DNA of 64,000 nucleotides from Saprospiraceae bacterium UBA1994. GTDB taxonomy: Bacteria; Bacteroidota; Bacteroidia; Chitinophagales; Saprospiraceae. The notes below the pieces were generated by a model, which saw only the letters and a list, made by a program, of their open reading frames with translations, had not been told where the DNA came from and made no database searches. Below are positions 1-9,058 of this stretch, piece after piece. The stretch is from assembly GCA_002335865.1 (NCBI GenBank), contig DDCY01000024.1, forward strand, positions 163-64,162, in the 5' to 3' direction. Made by a program: the position numbers and the translations under genes. Positions within the stretch are counted from its first letter, which is position 1; each line of letters begins with the position of its first letter.

Positions 1-25
1 CTCTAACCAACTGAGCTATAGGCCC
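1..25 (-). tRNA. tRNA-Ile, 5' end only (cut by window edge)
   Basis: Read on the minus strand, the first 25 bases give GGGCCTATAGCTCAGTTGG followed by TTAGAG, which is the acceptor 5' strand and D-arm of a tRNA. This 5' end is the usual one for bacterial tRNA-Ile(GAT). The anticodon lies outside the window, so the amino acid is inferred from the D-half only. A Bacteroidota-type promoter lies just upstream. Confidence 0.8.
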
Positions 26-44
26 ATGCTTTTTTAAGCGCTTG

Positions 45-74
45 CAAATTTATACAATTCATAATATAATGCAA
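45..74 (-). promoter_or_regulatory. Bacteroidota-type promoter for the tRNA-Ile gene
   Basis: On the minus strand TTG (72-74) is followed after 19 bases by TAAATTTG (45-52), fitting the -33 TTG / -7 TAnnTTTG consensus of Bacteroidota primary-sigma promoters. The predicted start of transcription lies about 10-15 bases before the tRNA 5' end. Confidence 0.6.
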
Positions 75-256
75 TGGCTTAGGACTATTATTTCAAAATA
101 ACGTAAATAGTCTTATTTTTTTGATGGAGAACGGGAAACTTTCATAATTGTCAAAATAATCTATAGTAATGTAGCAGGTCTCTGTATTATTAATATTCAA
201 GATAAATCTTCAAGACACTTATAAAATTTGTTGTTTGAAAAGTCTACCAACCCTTA

Positions 257-1114
257 TTACTTAACTACCTTGAGGCTCAGATCTAGGCTTCCCGCAGAAT
301 GTGTAAGCGCACCGACTGATATAAATCCAACTCCAGTATTCGCGATTTTACGTACCGTATTCAGGTTGATTCCTCCAGATGCTTCGGACTCAAATTTGTC
401 ACCAATAGTCTGAACAGCCTCTGCGAGTATAGGTAATTCAAAGTTATCTAACATAATACGTGTCACCCCACCGATATCTAGTACTTCGTGTAGTTCTACT
501 AAGTTCCGTACTTCTACAGTTATGTTAAGTCCTTTCTGTGTTTCTCTTAAGTACTTGTGTACTCGAGTAATTGCATCAGTAATACTTCCTGCGGCATCGA
601 TGTGATTATCTTTTATCATTATCCAGTCGTATAGACCGTCTCTATAATTAGTACATCCTCCGATGCGAACTGCCCACTTCTCTATGAACCTAAGTAATGG
701 TGTAGTCTTTCGAGTGTCTAGAATAGTTACATCTGTACCTTCTACTTCCATCATGAACCTACTGCTCATAGTTGCTATTCCACTCATACGTTGCATCGCA
801 TTGAGTACTAAACGCTCTCCCATAAGTAGTGCTCTACTTTTGCATGTTACATAGAAAGCCTCATCGCCAAATTTTACATCACTACCATCTTCTATCATCA
901 TTTCGAACTGGGCCTCAGGATCAAGATGTTTAAATATCCTCCGAGCGAGATCAACACCTGCCAATACACCTGTATCTTTTATGAGTAGTCTCGCTTTACT
1001 GGTGCTATCCTCAGGGATACAAGCAAGTGAAGTGTGATCTCCATCTTGGATATCTTCATGTAATCCGTCAAGGATGAAGTCTTCTAGTAATTGAGGGTCT
1101 ACGCCTTCCATCAT
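257..1114 (-). CDS. nadC: Nicotinate-nucleotide pyrophosphorylase (quinolinate phosphoribosyltransferase)
   Basis: This cytoplasmic enzyme converts quinolinate and PRPP to nicotinate mononucleotide, CO2 and pyrophosphate, the step that joins de novo quinolinate to NAD synthesis. The 285-residue length is normal. Visible family motifs are LDTRKTTP (substrate and PRPP binding), the following stretch ending in IKDNHI, EVRNL, IMLDNF, EASGGI and ISVGALTHSA near the C-terminus. Two adjacent Met codons (1114 and 1111) could both start the protein. It is read towards the tRNA-Ile gene and shows no close operon partner. No nadA or nadB is visible in the window, so the rest of the pathway must lie elsewhere. 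Confidence 0.95.
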   Translation of the reverse strand: MMEGVDPQLLEDFILDGLHEDIQDGDHTSLACIPEDSTSKARLLIKDTGVLAGVDLARRIFKHLDPEAQFEMMIEDGSDVKFGDEAFYVTCKSRALLMGERLVLNAMQRMSGIATMSSRFMMEVEGTDVTILDTRKTTPLLRFIEKWAVRIGGCTNYRDGLYDWIMIKDNHIDAAGSITDAITRVHKYLRETQKGLNITVEVRNLVELHEVLDIGGVTRIMLDNFELPILAEAVQTIGDKFESEASGGINLNTVRKIANTGVGFISVGALTHSAGSLDLSLKVVK

Positions 1115-1402
1115 GGCCGTTTCTTGTTTAGTTTGTAAGTAATTACTTAGATCATTTTGTTGATATCCTTGACATTTGGCTTTTGGTAAATTAAGCTATT
1201 GTCTTTGTCATTGTCATGAACTGCTCATATAACGAGTCGCAAGATAATCGCTTTTGTAATAGGATTCAACTCCTACTAATGATTGAATAATATGATGAAA
1301 GAAAGAATAAAGACTAATGCTAATCAATTTGAAAGTAAATGATAAACTTTGTCATACTCGAGCCATGTTCTCATTCTTATTTTTCATCCAGTCATTTAAA
1401 AT

Positions 1403-2341
1403 TCAATCATTCGGCCTATCATTAAGAAATCGCAGATTTCGTTGAAGGCCTTCAAACCCAGTACGCTTAACAGGCGATCCGAAGAATATACGGTCAAAGA
1501 CTTCTTCGGTGATTTCCATCCAATCTTTGCGACTCATATCTAGCATGCCTGCTTTGGGTTGGAAATCTGGCTCATTATGCTGTTTAGCAAATCTATTCCA
1601 AGGGCAGACTTGCTGGCAGATATCGCAGCCAAACATATAGTTACCCATTAAGTCTTTGTATTCTATTGGAATTTCTTCTTTCCGCTCAATGGTGAGGTAG
1701 GAGATACATTTGCTACCATCCATCACATAGCCTTCTTCGCTGATGGCATCCGTAGGGCAAGCTTCGATACATCTTGTACAGGTTCCACAGTGATCTTTGA
1801 TAGGGGAGTCTGGCTCGATCTCAAGGTCGCATATAATCTCGGACAGGAAGAAGTATGACCCTTCCTTAGGATTGAGAAGTAAGGAATGTTTACCTACCCA
1901 TCCCATTCCTGATCTACGTGCCCAGTCTCGCTCTAGTATAGGGGCACTATCCACAAATGCCCTACCATCAATATCACCTATCTCTTCTTTGACGTATTTC
2001 ATGAGATACTTAAGTTTCTTCTTTACCACTTTGTGATAGTCTCGGCCATAGGCGTACATGGCTAGTTTTGGTGCCTCTGGATCATGCTGTGTGTCCTCAT
2101 TGTAATAGTTGAACATGAGGCTGATTACCGTCTTGGCGCCGGGCACCAACTTAGTAGGATCGGTGCGAAGTTCGAAGTGGTTTTCCATATAACCCATCGT
2201 ACCATGATTGCCACCACCTAGCCACTTCTCTAGTCTGAGAGCTTCGATATCCATATGCTCTGCCTTAGCGAAAGATACGCCTGAAAAGCCTAGTTCTCTG
2301 GCTTTTTGTTGGATTATAAATTTGTACTGCGACTTGTTCAT
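1403..2341 (-). CDS. queG: Epoxyqueuosine reductase QueG
   Basis: The enzyme performs the last step of queuosine synthesis, reducing epoxyqueuosine to queuosine in the wobble position of GUN tRNAs; it uses cobalamin and two 4Fe-4S clusters. The cluster motifs are visible as CGTCTRCIEACPTDA and CDICQQVCPWN in the C-terminal half, and the conserved DSAPILERDWARRSGMGW and GKHSLLL stretches in the middle. I chose the Met at 2341 (MNKSQYKF), which gives the usual N-terminus; an upstream Met at 2362 adds seven unconserved residues. About 312 residues, normal for the family. The cofactor is also needed by the mutase at 27 kb. Confidence 0.95.
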   Translation of the reverse strand: MNKSQYKFIIQQKARELGFSGVSFAKAEHMDIEALRLEKWLGGGNHGTMGYMENHFELRTDPTKLVPGAKTVISLMFNYYNEDTQHDPEAPKLAMYAYGRDYHKVVKKKLKYLMKYVKEEIGDIDGRAFVDSAPILERDWARRSGMGWVGKHSLLLNPKEGSYFFLSEIICDLEIEPDSPIKDHCGTCTRCIEACPTDAISEEGYVMDGSKCISYLTIERKEEIPIEYKDLMGNYMFGCDICQQVCPWNRFAKQHNEPDFQPKAGMLDMSRKDWMEITEEVFDRIFFGSPVKRTGFEGLQRNLRFLNDRPND

Positions 2342-2458
2342 ATTAAGAACGCCAAGATACAAATATGACTGTAATACTATTTACAATGTTAATTGGTATC
2401 GGAAGTAAGAGTATTTATTCTAATGTTTTTTATAGATAAAAGGTCCTTGCGTCGCAAC

Positions 2459-2657
2459 TCATACTTGCACTTCTTCAGCGCCAAAGCCTTGGCAGTAGCT
2501 ATTTACCATTATGCTATTGAGCATTGCCACGCTAGAAGTGTAATTAGCAGTTCTCATTGTATTTCTAAAATGCATCTTCGCTTATCAATGAATCTTTAGC
2601 AGAAGAGCATGATGAGACGGTAAATATCAGTACAACCGCTATGGGTAGGTATTTCAT
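2459..2657 (-). pseudogene. Remnant of a small lipoprotein gene
   Basis: A Met at 2657 opens a 30-residue frame that is a clean lipoprotein signal: a Lys, a hydrophobic run (LPIAVVLIFTV), then SSC with further Ser and a short hydrophilic tail before a TAG at 2565. In another frame the reading continues as a hydrophilic peptide until a TGA at 2459. The signal is directly visible; that the rest was once one protein, broken by a frameshift, is inference. The family of the mature part cannot be recognised. It could also be a genuine very small lipoprotein. Confidence 0.35.
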
Positions 2658-2895
2658 TATGGTGGATTTTTCAATATGAATTTAATGATAGTGAAATAAT
2701 GACCGAAAAAAGTCTTGCAAAATATATTTTCAGTCCTGTTGCACGCATTCATGTGTTTTTAAACAATATGTCTTAGTGGATGATGTTATGAATTATTATA
2801 CTGTTTCAGTCTTTATTAGTCCATTATGGTACTTATATTTAGGGTCACATTATATCTCGAAAATTAAATACTATTTAGTCTCAACTAATTAAACT

Positions 2896-5760
2896 ATGAA
2901 GATAAATATTACACTTCTACTCGTTATGATATTTTTAACTAGCATGACAGCACAAGTAGTTATCAATGAGTACTCAGCATCTAATTTGACTAAATATGTT
3001 GATCAATTCGATAAGACAGAAGATTGGATAGAACTATATAATTCTGGCTCTTCAGCTGTAGATTTATCAGGATGGCACCTATCGGATAAAGAGTCCAAAC
3101 CAGAAAAATGGGAGATACCAGACGGCGTTGTTATAGGAGCTAATGATCACATGGTTTTCCTTTGTTCTGGTAGAGACCAGGTATTCAAAAGTGGTTCTAA
3201 TAGTCCTGCAGAATATCACACCAACTTTAAATTATCGCAAACTGGTAGCGGAGAAACGCTAATACTCTCAGATCCGTCTGCGGAAGTAATGCAATCAATT
3301 CCCTATGAGACGACATTAATTGAGAGTGATATTATCGAAAATTTTGGAAATTTACGAATAGATCTTGTAGAGACATCGAGGATACGAGTAACAGATGGTG
3401 CGGACGATTGGATGCTCACCACATCCCCATCATTTAATCAATCTAATAATGGATCTCCAGTATACTCTGGCTATACAGAGACTCCGACTATCGATCTCGA
3501 GGCAGGATTTTACGAAGGGACACAATCAGTGACTATAACTAATAATGAATCTAACTCGGTATTGAAATATACTACTGATGGTACTAATGTAAAAGAGGAT
3601 TCACCAGAGTACACTGGAGCTTTTGAGGTGACAGAGAATACTGTAATCAAAGCAAGATCATTTAGTACAGATATGCAGATACTTCCAGGGAAAATGGATT
3701 TCACTACTTTATTCATTGATGAAAACATTTCACTTCCAGTATTCAGTATAGCTGCTGACGGCATCCAACTTTTGGCTAATGATAGAGATGATTTAATCCA
3801 AACAAGAGAATTTAAACCAGTAGGATCATTAGAATATTTTGATGCTTTAGGAGAAAGGCAAGCTGCATCATTTGGCGATTTGAATAGACATGGACAAGAT
3901 AGTTGGGCACTAGATCATAGAAGTATTGATTGGGTTAGTAGAGATGAGATGGGATATAATAAGGCTATTAATACTGAGCTTTTTGAATATTCGGATAGAG
4001 ATGAATATCAAAGAATCATCCTTAGAGCTTCTGGAGATGATAACTATCCAGCAAGACAAGATGGTAATCTCGGAGGATCGCACGTCGGTAGTACGCACGT
4101 GAGAGATGAATTCGTGCATCAGATAGCTCAGGATGGAGGAATGAAAGTAGATGTAAGAGCAGTAGAGAGAGTAGTAGTATTTCTCAATGGGGAATACTGG
4201 GGTGTATATGGACTGAGAGAACGTCCAGTAGATCATGATTACATAAAAGAGTATTACGGACACGAAAAGCCTGAAGTACAATTTTTATCTACTTGGGGAC
4301 AAACTGAAGCAGAGTACGGTGGATATCAAGCCTTGTTCGATTGGATACAATTCAGAGAGTTTATTCTCAACAATGATATGGGTATAGAAGAAAATTATCA
4401 ATATGTAAAAGACAATTATCAAGTACAATCTCTAATAGATTATATGGCTGTCAATCTCAATACAGTTGCCAAAGATTGGCTCAACTATAACACTGGTTGG
4501 TGGAGAGGACTGAATCCTGATGGATCTCATAAGAAGTGGGGATATATCGTCTGGGATATGGACGCTACTTATGGATATTATATCAACTATACGGGAGTAC
4601 CTAATGAAACTCCAAATGCAGAAGCTTGCGATATAGATGAAATATCTGATTATATGGATGACTTTTTCGGCGGCTGGGGTAGCGGTGGCGGAGATGGGTT
4701 TAATGATAATTATTTAACTCCGGTAGATTGCGCTACAGTAGGGGTTAGTAGTCCTTATGATAGCGATGACCCTATATTCAATTGGGTAATTCAGCAAGAC
4801 GAATCTTGTTGTGAGAGCAATTGGGACAATAGCTGCCAAGCTAGATATGATTTCATAACTGAGTACGGTACCAATACATCTGAGTTTCTATCAGTAAATG
4901 GTAACATCGGTAAGCATGAAAAAATATTTTTAAAACTACAGGAAGAAAGTGATGAGTTTAGGCAATTATACTATTCTCGTCAGGCAGACTTAATTAATAC
5001 AGTTTATAGCTGCGAAAATATGCTGACTACACTAGATGCTATGGTGGCAGAGATCAGGCCAGAGATGCCAAGACAGATCGCAAGATGGGGAGGAACTTTG
5101 GAGGAGTGGGAAGGAAATGTAGTGCTGCTTAGAGAATTCGTAGAGCAAAGGTGTGAGCTTATAGGTGAAGGAATGGAGTGCTTCGATTCTATTACAACAT
5201 CATATAACTTAACTCTCAATACTTCTCCAGAGGGAGTAGGAGAAATCGACTTAAATACACTTGATATTAGAGAAATGCCTTGGACGGGTAAATATTTTGA
5301 TGGTATGGAAAATATCATCAAAGCTAGAGCTTTCGACGAAGATGATTGGTATTTCAGTCATTGGGAAACTATTAATGGAACAGCAGTAACCGAGCCTACT
5401 AATTTTAAATCTGCAATCAGATTGACCCAAGATGAAGAGTTGATAGCAGTATTTAGCTCAGATCCAGTAAGTACATATGAGACAGAGACTGGACATACTT
5501 TCGAAGTATTCCCAAACCCTGCCAGTGATTATGTAGTACTTAATTTTGATTTGGCTAAAGCCTCAGATGTCAAAGTAAGTATCTACAATACATTAGGCAG
5601 TAAGGTCGCTGATGTATATTCAATCAGTGGTCAGCGAACAGCCGGTCAACATACAGAAAAGATCAATATTGACGGCCTAGGACTCACATCTGGTATGCAC
5701 CTTATAGAAGTATTAGCTAATGACGACAAAGCAGTATTTAGAGTCATGATCTCTAAGTAA
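2896..5760 (+). CDS. Secreted lamin-tail/CotH-kinase-like protein with type IX sorting domain
   Basis: A 954-residue secreted protein. Order: signal peptide (1-19, ending TAQ); lamin-tail domain (about 20-140, INEYSAS, DWIELYN, LSGWHLSD); chitobiase-C-like domain (about 195-275, LKYTTDGT); CotH kinase-like region (about 285-760, with RASGDDNYPA, VFLNGEYWGVYGLRE and VWDMDATYGY); an InlB-like repeat (about 790-860); and a type IX sorting domain (about 870-954, VFPNPASDYVVLNF). An insert at about 615-660 carries the motif DESCCESNWDNSC. CotH proteins phosphorylate spore-coat proteins in Bacillus; in Bacteroidota the substrate is unknown. The sorting domain predicts passage through the outer membrane by T9SS and surface attachment or release. 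It stands alone and ends before a hairpin terminator. Confidence 0.88.
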   Translation: MKINITLLLVMIFLTSMTAQVVINEYSASNLTKYVDQFDKTEDWIELYNSGSSAVDLSGWHLSDKESKPEKWEIPDGVVIGANDHMVFLCSGRDQVFKSGSNSPAEYHTNFKLSQTGSGETLILSDPSAEVMQSIPYETTLIESDIIENFGNLRIDLVETSRIRVTDGADDWMLTTSPSFNQSNNGSPVYSGYTETPTIDLEAGFYEGTQSVTITNNESNSVLKYTTDGTNVKEDSPEYTGAFEVTENTVIKARSFSTDMQILPGKMDFTTLFIDENISLPVFSIAADGIQLLANDRDDLIQTREFKPVGSLEYFDALGERQAASFGDLNRHGQDSWALDHRSIDWVSRDEMGYNKAINTELFEYSDRDEYQRIILRASGDDNYPARQDGNLGGSHVGSTHVRDEFVHQIAQDGGMKVDVRAVERVVVFLNGEYWGVYGLRERPVDHDYIKEYYGHEKPEVQFLSTWGQTEAEYGGYQALFDWIQFREFILNNDMGIEENYQYVKDNYQVQSLIDYMAVNLNTVAKDWLNYNTGWWRGLNPDGSHKKWGYIVWDMDATYGYYINYTGVPNETPNAEACDIDEISDYMDDFFGGWGSGGGDGFNDNYLTPVDCATVGVSSPYDSDDPIFNWVIQQDESCCESNWDNSCQARYDFITEYGTNTSEFLSVNGNIGKHEKIFLKLQEESDEFRQLYYSRQADLINTVYSCENMLTTLDAMVAEIRPEMPRQIARWGGTLEEWEGNVVLLREFVEQRCELIGEGMECFDSITTSYNLTLNTSPEGVGEIDLNTLDIREMPWTGKYFDGMENIIKARAFDEDDWYFSHWETINGTAVTEPTNFKSAIRLTQDEELIAVFSSDPVSTYETETGHTFEVFPNPASDYVVLNFDLAKASDVKVSIYNTLGSKVADVYSISGQRTAGQHTEKINIDGLGLTSGMHLIEVLANDDKAVFRVMISK

Positions 5761-5802
5761 TGCAGTTGTTTGTCACTTTATATTGAATAAATAAGATAGA
5801 AA

Positions 5803-5837
5803 CGAGGACCTTGTCATTAAGATAGGGTCTTTGTTTT
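5803..5837 (+). terminator. Rho-independent terminator after the CotH-like gene
   Basis: Arms AGGACCTT (5805-5812) and AGGGTCTT (5824-5831) pair over eight positions with two G-T pairs, followed by TGTTTT. It lies 45 bases after the stop codon. Confidence 0.6.
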
Positions 5838-6002
5838 AGTGAATGGAGCAAATAATTGTAAGACAGTAGATTCGAGTTTGTATAAGTCTATAATTCTTAC
5901 TTATTTCATATCATGAGTTTACAATAATCGGTATTCTGTACCACCCAAATTTTTTTGTGGTATAGATTGTGTAAATTGTATTAGTAAATAAACTAACCAC
6001 AG

Positions 6003-7271
6003 TTGAAATTTGACAAGAAATATCTACTCGCCCTTTTACCGCTAGCCTTAGTAAGTGGGCTCCTATATTACTTCAGTGATATAGCGACTTATGTAGTATT
6101 GGCATGGGCATTATCCATGGTAGGTGCACCTATTGTGATGAAACTAAGAAAATACCTTGGCAAAAATGTGGCTGCTGGAATCACAGTAGGTTTATTTGTG
6201 TTGCTGATAGGGTTAATACTATGGATTTTTATTCCTCCGCTATTACAGCAAGCTAAAAACCTGACTACAGTAGATTATAATAAGATGATTGGAGGACTCG
6301 AGCAACCAATTAATGACTGGAATCAGTGGCTCGTTAACCGTGGCCTAATGGAAGATAGAGCACCCAAAATTACGGAAGTCTTTGTAGAGCCTATTCTTGA
6401 AAAAAAGCCGATAGTAGCTACAAAGGTTATTCCATTGGATTCACTGCTTAATGACTCGACGAAAGTAGGTACTAATATAGCTTTGGTAATTAATATTGAT
6501 AATGAGGCGATATATCATGAACAGTCGAAACTGGACAATGTGGCTGGTGACGAAGATGGATTATTAGATATTTATAAGGGAATCTATGAGTATTTTAATC
6601 CCTCTATTATTCCATCAATATTCTCTTCGTTCGTAGGTTTTTTTGGTAATATATTGGTAGCGATTATGTCGATCTTATTTATTGCATTTTTCTTTCTGAA
6701 AGAACAAGGATTGTTTAATAATATGATTACATCTATCCTCCCCAACAAGTATGAAGGGCAGACTTTTACCGCGATAAACCAATCTTCTAAATTACTTATA
6801 AGATATTTTGTAGGAGTAGTGGTTCAGATTATGATCATTACGATATTTGTATCTCTAGCATTGAGTATACTAGGTGTTAAGAATGCTCTGTTAATTGGTT
6901 TTTTTGCAGCACTCATGAATATCATTCCATATATAGGTCCGATACTAGGGGCATCATTTGCGGTATTAATTACATTGTCATCTAATTTGGCATTGCCGTT
7001 CTATGATGAGATGTTACCATTGCTGTTCAAAGTAATGGGAGTATTTATGGTGATGCAATTGCTCGATAATTTTATACTACAACCTAACATATTTTCTAAA
7101 TCTGTGAAGGCACATCCACTTGAGATATTTATAGTAGTACTAATGGGCGCTAAGATAGGAGGTATCATAGGTATGGTAGTTGCTATTCCAATTTATACGG
7201 TATTGCGAGTTCTAGCAAAAGTATTCTTAAGCGAGTTTAAGGTAGTGCAAAGTATTACTAAAGGAATATAG
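6003..7271 (+). CDS. AI-2E family (PerM/YdiK-type) transporter, TTG start
   Basis: A polytopic inner-membrane protein of 422 residues, close to the family size. It has two or three N-terminal membrane segments, a soluble insert (about 80-195, charged), then clustered C-terminal segments with the family pattern GFFAALMNIIPYIGPILGA and LQPNIFSKSVKAHPLEIFIV. Members have been linked to autoinducer-2 export or Na+/H+ antiport, and many are unassigned, so the substrate is open. The reading frame begins with TTG at 6003; the peptide from there (MKFDKKYLLALLPLAL) is a normal first segment, and the next in-frame ATG would remove it. The gene stands alone. Confidence 0.85.
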   Translation: MKFDKKYLLALLPLALVSGLLYYFSDIATYVVLAWALSMVGAPIVMKLRKYLGKNVAAGITVGLFVLLIGLILWIFIPPLLQQAKNLTTVDYNKMIGGLEQPINDWNQWLVNRGLMEDRAPKITEVFVEPILEKKPIVATKVIPLDSLLNDSTKVGTNIALVINIDNEAIYHEQSKLDNVAGDEDGLLDIYKGIYEYFNPSIIPSIFSSFVGFFGNILVAIMSILFIAFFFLKEQGLFNNMITSILPNKYEGQTFTAINQSSKLLIRYFVGVVVQIMIITIFVSLALSILGVKNALLIGFFAALMNIIPYIGPILGASFAVLITLSSNLALPFYDEMLPLLFKVMGVFMVMQLLDNFILQPNIFSKSVKAHPLEIFIVVLMGAKIGGIIGMVVAIPIYTVLRVLAKVFLSEFKVVQSITKGI

Positions 7272-7424
7272 CGTTTTTCGTAGAAAAAAGTGACAGAGTA
7301 TTTTGGCAGCGATTCAAAGAAACGCTTACAATATTCCAAGACAATTTCCGTGATCAATCTCTTGTCTTCTGTACGTATTCTATTGATGACTTCTAACTAT
7401 ACATAGAATTCAGCCAACTGAAAT

Positions 7425-8456
7425 TTACTTTTTCAAAGCTTTTTCAAGTGCTGCAGTAGCAGTCACTGCCTTCTCATAATCAGGTTTGATATTCATACTA
7501 TTTTGATAGTCTGTTAGAGCATTTTCTAGATTTCCTTGTAGCTCATGTACGACACCGCGATAATAATAGCCGACATGATTGCCAGGATTATTTTGAGTTA
7601 TGATGTTGAACTGTTCATAGGCTTTTTCCAATGAATCTTGCTCTATGTAGAGTAAACCAGAGTTAAGGTTGGCTTTTAAGTAATTTTTATCCAGTATATG
7701 TATTTTTCTATATAGTTTTTGAGCTCCGAGCACATCTTCATTATTCTGAAGATAGAAAGCTAAGGAGTGCAATGCGCTCACGTTTTCAGGTTCTGCAGTT
7801 ATAGCATTTTGATAATATCTTTTAGCTAAAGGATCGTTTTCAGCCATAGCATTTTGTCCTAAAATGAGCCATGCGTCTACTAAATCTGAATCATTTTCTA
7901 CAGCAGTCAAGAATGCATTTTCAGCTTTCTTTTTATCTTCATCATGTTCATTAAATACCATCCCTAACATAAAGTATGCTTCAGCATTGAGGGGCTCGTA
8001 CTTCAGTATCTTATTGAGAGTAGATACTGCATAATCGTATTGGAGGAGTATGTACTGAGTTTCCGCAAGTTTAAGTTGGGTAGCTGTTCGCTCAGGATAC
8101 ATTGCACCTACTCTCATCATAGTCATCAGGCCTAGTTTAGATTGACGGAAATCCATATACGCATCACTGAGTAGATGATAGTAGTTAGGATTGAGAGAAT
8201 CCAACTGCACCGCTCGTTCAGCATCTTTCACTGCGTATTCGTTTCCGTTGTTTTCCATGTATGCTTTCGCTCTTTCATAGTAGAGGCTTGCGTCTAGAGG
8301 AAATTTTTGGATCTCGGCCGTAAGCAGGTCTATGGACTCTATACCTGTAGTATTTATAGATACAGAGGATTGAGCTGAAGTCTTTATATCTTCTTTACAC
8401 TGAATCAATAATAAAGCGCCAAGAACTAATAGTAACGTGGTAAGGGTACGATTCAT
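7425..8456 (-). CDS. TPR-repeat lipoprotein
   Basis: About 343 residues. The N-terminus has a short hydrophobic signal ending LLLIQC, an imperfect lipobox because of the Gln before Cys; lipid anchoring is therefore likely but not certain. The rest is made of tetratricopeptide repeats, for example DASLYYERAKAYMENNGNEY, NAEAYFMLGMVFNEHDEDKK and GYYYRGVVHELQGNLENAL. Such proteins are scaffolds for protein contacts in the periplasm; no enzymatic motif is present. The Met at 8456 (MNRTLTTLL) is preferred over the Met at 8468. A -7 promoter element lies 36 bases upstream. Exact partner unknown. Confidence 0.85.
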   Translation of the reverse strand: MNRTLTTLLLVLGALLLIQCKEDIKTSAQSSVSINTTGIESIDLLTAEIQKFPLDASLYYERAKAYMENNGNEYAVKDAERAVQLDSLNPNYYHLLSDAYMDFRQSKLGLMTMMRVGAMYPERTATQLKLAETQYILLQYDYAVSTLNKILKYEPLNAEAYFMLGMVFNEHDEDKKKAENAFLTAVENDSDLVDAWLILGQNAMAENDPLAKRYYQNAITAEPENVSALHSLAFYLQNNEDVLGAQKLYRKIHILDKNYLKANLNSGLLYIEQDSLEKAYEQFNIITQNNPGNHVGYYYRGVVHELQGNLENALTDYQNSMNIKPDYEKAVTATAALEKALKK

Positions 8457-8491
8457 ATTATATATCATATATCATAATGTTATAACGATTA

Positions 8492-8499
8492 CAAAAGTA
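8492..8499 (-). promoter_or_regulatory. Candidate -7 element (TACTTTTG) for the TPR lipoprotein gene
   Basis: TACTTTTG on the minus strand matches TAnnTTTG, 36 bases upstream of the chosen start. No TTG is present at 19-20 bases upstream, so this is a half match. Confidence 0.35.
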
Positions 8500-8648
8500 A
8501 TAATCCTATTTGTTTCGGCTAAGTTATTCTTGATATATAGACTTTAATGACCATCTAGCATAAAAGACATCATAACATAGCGGTATAATTACCATCGAAA
8601 AGACAATCCTATTTTAAAGCTTTTTATTTAATTAAAGTTATCCCTAAA

Positions 8649-8930
8649 TCAGGATTTTTTGACTATTTGATAGGTTAGTGCTGCTTTGATACATCGTTTT
8701 ATTTCCTCAGTCGCATTGGTTTGGTCCATTTGAAATACTGATGCTCTAGTATTTCCATTCTTAAGTGTATCTTCATATATTGATTTTAAAGTGGTCACTA
8801 ATGTGCTAGTGTGTTTGAATTTTAAAGCATATTGATCTCGATTTTCAACCTTCGAGTCAATTATAATACTTCCTTTCTTAGCGAGATAACTAAGTTCTTC
8901 TCATTTCAGTGTCTCCTCAACAGTAAATTC
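8649..8930 (-). pseudogene. Gene remnant of unknown family, no start codon, in-frame stop
   Basis: On the minus strand an 83-codon frame runs from 8900 to a TGA at 8649 without a plausible start. It reads like real protein (short stretches: KKGSIIIDSKVENRDQYA, TNATEEIKRCIKAALTYQ), with balanced charged and hydrophobic residues unlike the AT-rich noise around it. The same frame continues upstream past a TGA at 8901-8903 for nine more codons (EFTVEETLK), so a stop mutation within a once longer gene fits. No family recognised. The 590 bases between the TPR lipoprotein and uvrA hold this remnant and a promoter element. Confidence 0.45.
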
Positions 8931-9058
8931 CTATTGCAAAGACAAAACCTTTCTCTTTACAATGCTATTATATTTAAAACTGATAGATAACTGTTTTCTC
9001 ACTCAGATCATCGTTATTTGTGAGTTATACTATCATCCTCATTAGTAGAGATTATAAC

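Noticed and set aside
9020..9058. GTG start for UvrA
   Set aside because: Adds 13 residues with no family support; ATG 9059 gives the usual N-terminus.
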